From the NCBI GenBank assembly GCA_900772445.1, contig CAAHEL010000054.1, positions 1 through 29,014 of the forward strand: DNA of 29,014 nt, in the 5' to 3' direction. The stretch is from Bacilli bacterium (GTDB taxonomy: Bacteria; Bacillota_I; Bacilli_A; RF39; UBA660). Below, piece by piece: positions 1 to 7,051 of this stretch. Every line of letters begins with the position of its first letter. Position 1 is the stretch's first letter. Under the pieces are notes generated by a model. That model searched no databases. It saw nothing but the letters and a program-made list of their open reading frames with translations, and had not been told where the DNA came from. The position numbers and the translations under genes are program-made.

Positions 1-966
1 GTAGATACACAAAATTTTACGAAAGAAGAACTTAAAAGTATGATTGATGTAGGACTTTTAATGAAAGAAAACATAAAAAAAGATTACCCATTAAATATTT
101 TATATCACAAAACACTAGGGATGATTTTCGAACAAGCATCAACCAGAACAAGATGTTCATTTGAAACAGCAATGACACAATTAGGAGGTCACGCTCAATA
201 TTTAGCACCAGGACAAATTCAATTAGGAGAACATGAAAACCTAAAAGATACAGCAATGGTATTATCTCGCCTTGAAGATATATTAATGGCAAGAGTGCAA
301 AAACATGAAACAATCGAAGGACTTGCAAAATATGCAAGCGTACCAGTAATCAACGGAATGAGCGATTATAACCATCCAACACAAGAATTAGGAGATATAA
401 TTACAATGTTCGAACATTTACCAGAAGGTAAAAAAATTGAAGATTGTAAAATTGTCTTTGTTGGAGATGCAACACAAGTATGTGCTTCATTAATGATGAT
501 TACAACAAAATTCGGAGCAAATTTCGTTCATCTAGGACCAAAAGGATTCCAATTGAGAGAAGAGCATATCAAAATTGCTGAAGAAAATTGTAAAGTTTCT
601 GGCGGAAGTTTCCTAATAACTGAAGATGTAGATTTAGCATTAAAAGACGCTGACTTCGTTTATACAGATGTTTGGTATGGACTATATGAAAAAGAATTAT
701 CATATGAAGAAAGAATGAATATATTCTATCCAAAATACCAAGTAAGTATGGATATGCTAAGAAAAGCATCACCTAATGTAAAATTAATGCACTGCTTACC
801 TGCTAAACGTGGTGAAGAAGTAACAGATGAAGCATTAGATTCAGAAAACTCTATAGTAATAGATCAAGCAGAAAATAGACTTACTGCAATGAGAGCATTA
901 CTAGTTTACTTTATGGATAAGCTTGAAGAAACAACAGAAATATGCAAAAAGAACTTAAACAAATAA
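1..966 (+). CDS. ptcA: Putrescine carbamoyltransferase, 5'-truncated by the window edge
   Basis: The enzyme interconverts N-carbamoylputrescine plus phosphate with putrescine plus carbamoyl phosphate, the second step of the agmatine deiminase pathway (called aguB in some operons). The frame is open to base 1, so the ATG at 40 is internal and the true start lies outside the window. The carbamoyl phosphate motif STRTR, the HPTQE motif and HCLP are all present. The substrate-side loop reads VWYGLYEKE instead of the SMG loop seen in the two ornithine carbamoyltransferases further along, which is what separates putrescine from ornithine enzymes. The antiporter and agmatine deiminase follow, giving the usual agu order. 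Family membership is very secure and putrescine specificity is highly likely. Confidence 0.93.
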   Translation, partial: VDTQNFTKEELKSMIDVGLLMKENIKKDYPLNILYHKTLGMIFEQASTRTRCSFETAMTQLGGHAQYLAPGQIQLGEHENLKDTAMVLSRLEDILMARVQKHETIEGLAKYASVPVINGMSDYNHPTQELGDIITMFEHLPEGKKIEDCKIVFVGDATQVCASLMMITTKFGANFVHLGPKGFQLREEHIKIAEENCKVSGGSFLITEDVDLALKDADFVYTDVWYGLYEKELSYEERMNIFYPKYQVSMDMLRKASPNVKLMHCLPAKRGEEVTDEALDSENSIVIDQAENRLTAMRALLVYFMDKLEETTEICKKNLNK

Positions 967-997
967 AATAAAATGAATAAATAAGAGGAGTAAAAAA

Positions 998-2389
998 ATG
1001 ACTAAAAAGAAAAAATTTAGACTATTAGATGCTGTTTTGGCTACCGTATGTATAACTTTAGTAGTTGAATCAGTTGCACCAACAGCAGCAATTGGAAACT
1101 CACAATATTTTTGGTGGATCTTTTTAATAATAGCATTCTGTGTTCCTTATGGAATGATTTCGGCAGAGTTAGGAACAACATTTCCAAGTGAAGGTGGAAT
1201 GTACGATTGGGTAAAAAAAGCATTTGGACCCAAATGGGCTGGAAGAGTAGCATGGAATTATTGGATTAATTTCCCATTATGGATAGCATCTCTTGCAGTT
1301 GCAGTAACTGACGTAGTAGCAGGAATATTTGAAATAGAACTTTCAATCGTATGGTTACTAGTATTACAATTAGGTTACACCTGGTTAGTATGTTATTTAG
1401 GAACATTAAGAGTAACAGACACCAAAGAATTAGTTAACTTAGGTACAGTATTTAAAGTTGTATTTGTGTTAGCATTAGGAGCACTAGGAATATACACTTT
1501 CATCAAAACAGGAGAAAGTGCTAATCCAATAACTAGTGTAGCAGATTTATTCCCAAGTTTAGACTTGGCAGGATTATCATTTGTATCAATAATAATATTT
1601 AACTTTTTAGGTTTTGAAGTTGTAGCAACATTTGTTGATGATATGAACGAACCAAAAAAAGAAATACCAAAAGCATTAATTGTTGGTGGTACCTTAATGG
1701 CATTATTCTATATATTACCTGCAACTGGAGTTAACGTATCTATGAGTTTAGAAGATGCTGAAGTAGCAGGAATTACAGAAAGTTTTGCCATCTTACTTGG
1801 TAATTTAGGAGTAAGTGATGTAATAATAAGAGCAGTTGTTATAGTAGCAGGATTAATGTTTATCTATACAATGGTTGCTAACATAACATCTTGGTCTTTT
1901 GGAGTAAATTCAGTTGCAAAATATGCTGCAGATGATGGTGGAATGCCAAAAATATTTGGTAAAACAAATAAAGCAGGTGTTCCAAACTGGGCATCATATA
2001 TGAACGGAATAGTTGCTTCAGTTATATGTATAGTAGGTATTATATTAGGACAATTATCTGAATCAGCAAGTAATTTATTCTGGACATTCTTCTCATTAAG
2101 TTTAGTTACATTGTTAATTAGTTACATACCACTATTCTTATCATTCTTAAAATTAAGAAAAACAGATAAGACAGAAAGAGTATACAAAGTACCGGGAAAC
2201 GATTTTGTAATTAAATTAGTTACTTTCGTACCATTTATTCTATTAATACTAGGAGTAATATTCACAATGTTTGGAGACTTTACTAAAGAATATATAATTG
2301 ATAATTTACCATTAATTATTGGAGTAATAGTTTCATTCATTATTGAAGAAATACTAGTTTCAAGAGTAAAAGAAAAACCAAGTAAATAA
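998..2389 (+). CDS. aguD: Agmatine/putrescine antiporter, APC superfamily
   Basis: This 463-residue integral membrane protein has about twelve hydrophobic segments and the APC-type start (LLDAVLATVCITLVVESVAPTA) with a conserved SEGGMYDWVKKAFG loop near residue 65. By analogy with agu operons it imports agmatine and exports putrescine. The substrate assignment rests mainly on its position between the carbamoyltransferase and agmatine deiminase; from sequence alone it could be another amino acid or amine exchanger. The start is set by a good ribosome site (agaggag) 7 to 8 nt upstream. It lies 31 nt after the carbamoyltransferase and 19 nt before agmatine deiminase, so it is probably co-transcribed with both. 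Confidence 0.85.
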   Translation: MTKKKKFRLLDAVLATVCITLVVESVAPTAAIGNSQYFWWIFLIIAFCVPYGMISAELGTTFPSEGGMYDWVKKAFGPKWAGRVAWNYWINFPLWIASLAVAVTDVVAGIFEIELSIVWLLVLQLGYTWLVCYLGTLRVTDTKELVNLGTVFKVVFVLALGALGIYTFIKTGESANPITSVADLFPSLDLAGLSFVSIIIFNFLGFEVVATFVDDMNEPKKEIPKALIVGGTLMALFYILPATGVNVSMSLEDAEVAGITESFAILLGNLGVSDVIIRAVVIVAGLMFIYTMVANITSWSFGVNSVAKYAADDGGMPKIFGKTNKAGVPNWASYMNGIVASVICIVGIILGQLSESASNLFWTFFSLSLVTLLISYIPLFLSFLKLRKTDKTERVYKVPGNDFVIKLVTFVPFILLILGVIFTMFGDFTKEYIIDNLPLIIGVIVSFIIEEILVSRVKEKPSK

Positions 2390-2408
2390 AAAAGAAAGAA
2401 GGGATAAT

Positions 2409-3506
2409 ATGAAAAGATTAGATACAACACCAAAACACGACGGATTCAGAATGCCTGGTGAATTTGAAAAACACGCAGGAACATATATTATTTGGCCTGA
2501 AAGACCAGATAACTGGAGACTTGGAGCAAAACCAGCACAAGAAGTATTTGTTAAAGTTGCTGAAGTAATTGGAAAATATGAACCAGTTACAATGGTAGTA
2601 AGCAAAGCACAATACTCAAATGCTAGAGGAATACTTCCTGATTATGTTAGAGTAGTCGAAATGAGTAATGATGATGCTTGGATTAGAGACTGCGGTGCAA
2701 CATTCGTAGTTAATAAAAAAGGAATTGTCAGAGGTGTTGACTGGACATTTAATTCTTGGGGAGGTTTAGTTGATGGACTATATTTTCCTTGGGATCAAGA
2801 TGATAAAATTGCAATGAAAATGTGTGAACTAGAAAGAGTAGACAGATATAGACTAGATGATTTCGTTCTTGAAGGTGGATCAATTCACGTTGATGGTGAA
2901 GGAACACTAATGGTAACCGAAGAATGCTTACTATCAAAAGGAAGAAATCCTCAAATGTCAAAAAGAAAAATCGAAAAAATACTATGTGAATATCTTAACT
3001 GTAAAAAAGTATTGTGGATACCAAGAGGAATTTACAATGATGAAACAAACGGACACGTAGATAATATGTGTAACTTTGTTAAACCTGGAGTTGTAGTTCT
3101 TGCTTGGACTGAAGATAAAAATGATCCACAATATGAAAGAAGTTTAGAAGCATATAATTACTTAAGTAAACAAACAGATGCTAAAGGTAGAAAGTTAAAA
3201 ATTCACAAATTGCTAACTCCATCTCCAATTCTAATAACAAAAGAAGAATCACTTGGAGTAGATGCTGTTGATGGAACATTACCAAGACAAGAAGGCGACA
3301 GAATGGCAGCATCTTATGTAAATTATTATACAGGAAACGGATTTATTGCTTTACCAGTATTTAATGATCCAAACGATGAATTAGCAATAAAAAAATTACA
3401 AGAATTATATCCTGATAGAGTAATTGAACCTATATATGCTAGAGAAATACTATTAGGTGGAGGAAATATCCATTGTATTACTCAACAATTACCAGCAGGT
3501 AAATAA
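2409..3506 (+). CDS. aguA: Agmatine deiminase
   Basis: The enzyme hydrolyses agmatine to N-carbamoylputrescine and ammonia in the cytoplasm. The 365-residue length is normal for the family. Visible guanidino-group-modifying landmarks are WIRDCGATFVVN near residue 90, the ETNGHVDNMCNF segment carrying the catalytic His and Asp near residue 218, and the nucleophile Cys at about 356 in GGGNIHCITQQ close to the C-terminus. The protein starts with the typical TPKHDGFRMPGEFEKH segment. It is the last gene before a rho-independent terminator, so it closes the agmatine operon. Carbamate kinase, often next in agu operons, is missing here. Confidence 0.96.
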   Translation: MKRLDTTPKHDGFRMPGEFEKHAGTYIIWPERPDNWRLGAKPAQEVFVKVAEVIGKYEPVTMVVSKAQYSNARGILPDYVRVVEMSNDDAWIRDCGATFVVNKKGIVRGVDWTFNSWGGLVDGLYFPWDQDDKIAMKMCELERVDRYRLDDFVLEGGSIHVDGEGTLMVTEECLLSKGRNPQMSKRKIEKILCEYLNCKKVLWIPRGIYNDETNGHVDNMCNFVKPGVVVLAWTEDKNDPQYERSLEAYNYLSKQTDAKGRKLKIHKLLTPSPILITKEESLGVDAVDGTLPRQEGDRMAASYVNYYTGNGFIALPVFNDPNDELAIKKLQELYPDRVIEPIYAREILLGGGNIHCITQQLPAGK

Positions 3507-3512
3507 AACCAT

Positions 3513-3545
3513 AAACAATCAATTTAATATTGGTTGTTTTTTCTT
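3513..3545 (+). terminator. Rho-independent terminator after agmatine deiminase
   Basis: A stem of 9 to 10 bp (aacaatcaa paired with ttggttgtt, one G-T pair) encloses a 7-nt loop and runs into a T-rich tract. It starts 7 nt after the stop codon and separates the agmatine operon from the ABC transporter operon. Confidence 0.85.
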
Positions 3546-3576
3546 TGTAAAAAAACTAAATACAACTTCTTCCTTA

Positions 3577-3605
3577 TTGCAACTAATACATTTTTGTGTT
3601 ACAAT
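3577..3605 (+). promoter_or_regulatory. Sigma-A type promoter of the amino acid ABC transporter
   Basis: TTGCAA at 3577-3582, a 17-nt spacer, then TACAAT at 3600-3605, with the extended -10 TG at 3597-3598. It lies 22 nt before the lipoprotein start codon and just after the agu terminator, so the transporter has its own transcript. Confidence 0.8.
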
Positions 3606-3627
3606 TAATATAGATAGGATGGTGAAT

Positions 3628-4344
3628 ATGAGAAAAGTATTTTTATTATTTTTAGGATTATTATTAGTAACAGGATGTGGCAAGAAAGATGACACTATAG
3701 TTATGGTTACAGAAGCAGGTTTTGCACCTTATGAGTATTATGAAGATGGCGAAATAGTTGGCGTTGATATCGATATAGCAAAAGAAATAGCAAATGCCGT
3801 AGGAAAAAAATTAGAAGTAAAAGATGTAGCGTTCGATTCAATTATAAATGAATTAAAAAGTGGTAAAGCAGATTTTGCAGCAGCAGGAATGAGTATCACT
3901 GAAGAAAGATTAAAAGAAGTAGATTTTTCAGTAGAATACACAACATCAAGACAAGTAGCAATCGTAAAAGTTGGTAGCAATATAACATCAATTGATAAAA
4001 TATATGATAAAAAAATTGCCGTACAATTAGGAAGCGTAGCAGACTTATACTTTACCGGAGAATATCCAAGTATAGACTTAGTAAGACAAAAAAAATACTT
4101 ATCTATGGTTGAAGACTTAAAAGCAAATAAAATAGATGTAATGGTTATGGATTATCTACCTGCAAAAGAAATAGTAGCAAACAACACAGAAATAAAAATG
4201 TTAGATGGATTTATTTTCGAAGATAGTTATGGACTTGCTGTAAAAAAAGGTAATACCGAATTATTAGAAAAAATAAACGAAGTATTAACAAGATTAATGA
4301 ATGAAAATAAAATAGAATCATATATAATAAATCATTCTAGTTAG
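3628..4344 (+). CDS. Polar amino acid ABC transporter substrate-binding lipoprotein
   Basis: A 238-residue periplasmic-binding-protein-like lipoprotein (SBP_bac_3 type). The signal peptide MRKVFLLFLGLLLVTGC has a lipobox ending in Cys at residue 17, so the protein is anchored to the outer face of the membrane. The mature part begins with the family pattern GFAPYEYYEDGEIVGVDIDIAKEIA, then FDSIINELKSGKADFAAAGMSITEERLKEVDFS. The frame extends upstream, but I chose the ATG at 3628 because the signal peptide begins there, a GGTG ribosome site precedes it and the promoter lies at 3577-3605. The ligand is not readable from sequence; arginine or a related amino acid is inferred from the flanking agmatine and arginine operons. 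Confidence 0.92.
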   Translation: MRKVFLLFLGLLLVTGCGKKDDTIVMVTEAGFAPYEYYEDGEIVGVDIDIAKEIANAVGKKLEVKDVAFDSIINELKSGKADFAAAGMSITEERLKEVDFSVEYTTSRQVAIVKVGSNITSIDKIYDKKIAVQLGSVADLYFTGEYPSIDLVRQKKYLSMVEDLKANKIDVMVMDYLPAKEIVANNTEIKMLDGFIFEDSYGLAVKKGNTELLEKINEVLTRLMNENKIESYIINHSS

Positions 4345-4352
4345 GAGAAAAA

Positions 4353-5039
4353 ATGAAGACATTAACAGAATTATCAGAAGAAATATATAAATCATTAATC
4401 TATCAACAAAGATACGAATATGTTTTAGAAGGATTAAAAAACACAATAATAATGGCGTTATTTGCTACCTTAATTGGAATTGCTCTAGGGATAATAATTG
4501 CCATAATAAGAGATAACTATGAAAAAAATAAGAAATTACCAATACTAAACGGTATCTGTAATATTTATGTAAGTGTCATAAGAGGGACACCCGCATTACT
4601 ACAATTAATGATAATATATTATGTGGTATTTAAAAGTGTTGACATAAATGGAGTATTAGTAGGAATAATTGCTTTCGGATTAAATTCAGCAGCATACGTA
4701 TCAGAAATAATCAAAGCAGGAATTAATTCCATAAACAAAGGACAAATGGAAGCAAGTAGAGCATTGGGTTTTAACTATTCACAAAGTATGAAATATATAA
4801 TTATGCCACAAGCAATAAAGAATATCTTACCAGCATTAGGAAACGAATTCATAACCCTTTTAAAAGAAACATCAGTTGCGGGATACATAGGAATTATCGA
4901 ATTAACCAAATCATCAGATATTATTGCTTCAAGAACATATGATTACTTCTTCCCATTAATTATGGTTGCTATAATTTATTTAATAATGACTTTAGGACTA
5001 TCAAAACTAGTTAAAGCAATGGAAAGGAAATTATCGTGA
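4353..5039 (+). CDS. Polar amino acid ABC transporter permease
   Basis: This 228-residue membrane permease of the His/Glu/Gln/Arg/opine type carries the N-terminal sequence YEYVLEGLKNTIIMALFATLIG and the EAA-type coupling loop MEASRALGFNYSQSMKYIIMPQAIKNILPALGNEFI, split here by membrane segments, which contacts the ATPase. It starts 8 nt after the binding-protein stop with ribosome site aggag, and its stop overlaps the GTG start of the ATPase by 4 nt, which indicates translational coupling. Only one permease gene is present, so the channel is probably a homodimer. It mediates uptake of the amino acid captured by the upstream lipoprotein. Confidence 0.93.
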   Translation: MKTLTELSEEIYKSLIYQQRYEYVLEGLKNTIIMALFATLIGIALGIIIAIIRDNYEKNKKLPILNGICNIYVSVIRGTPALLQLMIIYYVVFKSVDINGVLVGIIAFGLNSAAYVSEIIKAGINSINKGQMEASRALGFNYSQSMKYIIMPQAIKNILPALGNEFITLLKETSVAGYIGIIELTKSSDIIASRTYDYFFPLIMVAIIYLIMTLGLSKLVKAMERKLS

Positions 5040-5758
5040 AACTAAAAGTAGAAAAATTATATAAAAACTTTGATAAAAAAGAAGTATTAAAAAATATCAA
5101 CTTTGAAATAAATGATAAAGAAATAGTAGCAATCGTTGGACCTTCGGGAAGTGGAAAATCTACCATATTAAGATGCTTAAATATGATTGAAAAGCCCACC
5201 AAAGGAGCAATCTATTTTGATAAATATAACATAATGAAAAAAAATATTAATCTAAATAAATATAGAGAACAAGTAGGGATGGTCTTTCAACAATTTAATT
5301 TATTTTCTAATCTAAACGTATTAGATAATATTACTATTGTTCCAGTTAAACTAGGAAAATTAACTGAAGAACAAGCACAAGAAAAAGGTAGAAAATTATT
5401 AAAAGATATTGGATTATTAGAAAAAGAAAAAGAAAAACCAATAAACTTATCCGGAGGAGAACAACAAAGAGTAGCAATAATAAGAGCATTAATGATGGAA
5501 CCTAAATTATTATTATTTGATGAACCAACAAGTTCCCTAGACCCTCAAATGACTTTTGAAGTCCTAGAACTAATCAAAAAAATAGCAAAAACAGGAATGA
5601 ATATGATTATAGTTAGTCACGAATTAAACTTTGTCAAAGAAGTTGCTACAAGAGTAATATTTGTCAAGAACGGTACCATAAAATTTGATGGTTCTTCAAA
5701 AGATTTCTTTGAAAATAGTGATACAGAAATAAAAGAATTTTTAAAGAACACAAAATAA
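5036..5758 (+). CDS. Polar amino acid ABC transporter ATP-binding protein
   Basis: This 240-residue ATPase powers the transporter encoded upstream. It has Walker A GPSGSGKST at residues 35-43, a Q-loop in VGMVFQQFNLF, the ABC signature LSGGEQQRVAI and Walker B LLLFDEPTSSLDP. It belongs to the GlnQ/HisP/ArtM group. The start is GTG at 5036, overlapping the permease stop in GTGA, with an aaagg ribosome site a few bases before. The stop codon abuts the arginine deiminase promoter, so the transporter transcript may read on into the arc genes unless a terminator I cannot see intervenes. Confidence 0.94.
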   Translation: MKLKVEKLYKNFDKKEVLKNINFEINDKEIVAIVGPSGSGKSTILRCLNMIEKPTKGAIYFDKYNIMKKNINLNKYREQVGMVFQQFNLFSNLNVLDNITIVPVKLGKLTEEQAQEKGRKLLKDIGLLEKEKEKPINLSGGEQQRVAIIRALMMEPKLLLFDEPTSSLDPQMTFEVLELIKKIAKTGMNMIIVSHELNFVKEVATRVIFVKNGTIKFDGSSKDFFENSDTEIKEFLKNTK

Positions 5759-5760
5759 TG

Positions 5761-5789
5761 TTGAAAAAAAAATAAAAATCTTATATAAT
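5761..5789 (+). promoter_or_regulatory. Sigma-A promoter of the arginine deiminase operon
   Basis: TTGAAA at 5761-5766, a 17-nt spacer and a perfect TATAAT at 5784-5789. The predicted transcript start, near 5796, leaves a leader of about 17 nt with the ribosome site AGGAGG at 5802-5807 and the ATG at 5813. The short leader leaves no room for a riboswitch. I see no obvious ArgR box. Confidence 0.85.
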
Positions 5790-5812
5790 TATTATGATAG
5801 AGGAGGAATATA

Positions 5813-7039
5813 ATGATACACGTAACAAGTGAAATTAAAAAACTAAAAGAAGTATTAGTACACAGACCAGGTAAAGAATTACTTAATCTAACACCTGATA
5901 CATTAGAAAGGTTATTGTTTGATGACATTCCATTTTTAAAGGACGCTCAAGCAGAACACGATGAATTCGTACAAATTTTAAGAGATAACGATATTAAAGT
6001 TGTATATCTTGAAGATTTAATGGCAGAAACATTAGATGCCAATCCACAAATCAAACCAAGTTTCATAAGACAATTTATCTATGAAGCTGGAGTAAGAACA
6101 CCAATGTATAAAGATTTATTATTTGATTACCTAAACAGTTTTACAGATAATAAACAATTAGTGCTAAAAACTATGGAAGGAGTATTAGTAAGTGAATTAG
6201 ATAGAAGAAAAAAAGACATTGAAAATTCACTAGTAGATTTAGTAAGCGAAGAAGGAAAATTCCTAGCAGAACCAATGCCAAATCTATACTTTACTCGTGA
6301 TCCATTTGCATCAGTTGGAAATGGAGTAGTATTAAATAAAATGTATTCAGTAACAAGAAGTAGAGAAACAATCTATGCTGAATATATCTTTAACTATCAT
6401 CCAAAATACATTGATAAAGTAGAAAAATTCTATGATAGAAATAATCCATTCAGTATTGAAGGTGGAGATGTATTAAATTTAAACGAACATACATTAGCAA
6501 TAGGAATATCTCAAAGAACTTCCGCCGAAGCAATTGATTTATTATGTAAAAACCTATTCAAATCAGAAAATTGTCAAATAGATACAGTATTAGCATTTGC
6601 AATTCCAGAATGTCGTGCATTTATGCATCTAGACACAGTATTTACTCAAATAGATTACGATAAATTTACTTATCATCCAGGAATAATGAATACTCTACAA
6701 GTATATGAAATTACTAAGGGTGATAAAGAAGACGAAGTAAAAGTAAAACAAAAAAGAGGTAGTCTAGAAAAAATCCTAGAAGAATATCTAAAAAGAGATA
6801 TAACATTAATTCCTTGCGCTGGAGGAGATAAAATTGCTTCTGAAAGAGAACAATGGAATGATGGAACAAATACTCTATGTATAGCACCAGGAGTAGTAGT
6901 AGTTTATAATAGAAATAATATAACTAACGAAATCTTAAGAGAACACGGAATAAAAGTATATGAAATGCAAAGTGCAGAATTATCTCGTGGTCGTGGTGGT
7001 CCAAGATGTATGAGTATGCCACTTATAAGAGAAGATTAA
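5813..7039 (+). CDS. arcA: Arginine deiminase 1 (ADI-1)
   Basis: The enzyme hydrolyses L-arginine to citrulline and ammonia, the first step of fermentative arginine catabolism. At 408 residues it has the standard length. Catalytic landmarks by comparison with characterised ADIs are Asp163 in NLYFTRDPFASVGNG, the Glu in SIEGGD, His and Asp in FMHLDTVF, the REQWNDGTN segment, and nucleophile Cys399 in RGRGGPRCMSMPL. It is preceded by its own promoter and a strong AGGAGG site. It lies 12 nt upstream of the OTC-ADI fusion gene. All family residues I can check are canonical, so this is the likely main arginine deiminase of the cell. Confidence 0.96.
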   Translation: MIHVTSEIKKLKEVLVHRPGKELLNLTPDTLERLLFDDIPFLKDAQAEHDEFVQILRDNDIKVVYLEDLMAETLDANPQIKPSFIRQFIYEAGVRTPMYKDLLFDYLNSFTDNKQLVLKTMEGVLVSELDRRKKDIENSLVDLVSEEGKFLAEPMPNLYFTRDPFASVGNGVVLNKMYSVTRSRETIYAEYIFNYHPKYIDKVEKFYDRNNPFSIEGGDVLNLNEHTLAIGISQRTSAEAIDLLCKNLFKSENCQIDTVLAFAIPECRAFMHLDTVFTQIDYDKFTYHPGIMNTLQVYEITKGDKEDEVKVKQKRGSLEKILEEYLKRDITLIPCAGGDKIASEREQWNDGTNTLCIAPGVVVVYNRNNITNEILREHGIKVYEMQSAELSRGRGGPRCMSMPLIRED

Positions 7040-7051
7040 AGGAGCAACAAA

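Noticed and set aside
3457..3627. N-terminal extension of the binding lipoprotein back to 3457
   Set aside because: It would overlap agmatine deiminase, a terminator and a promoter, and would bury the signal peptide.
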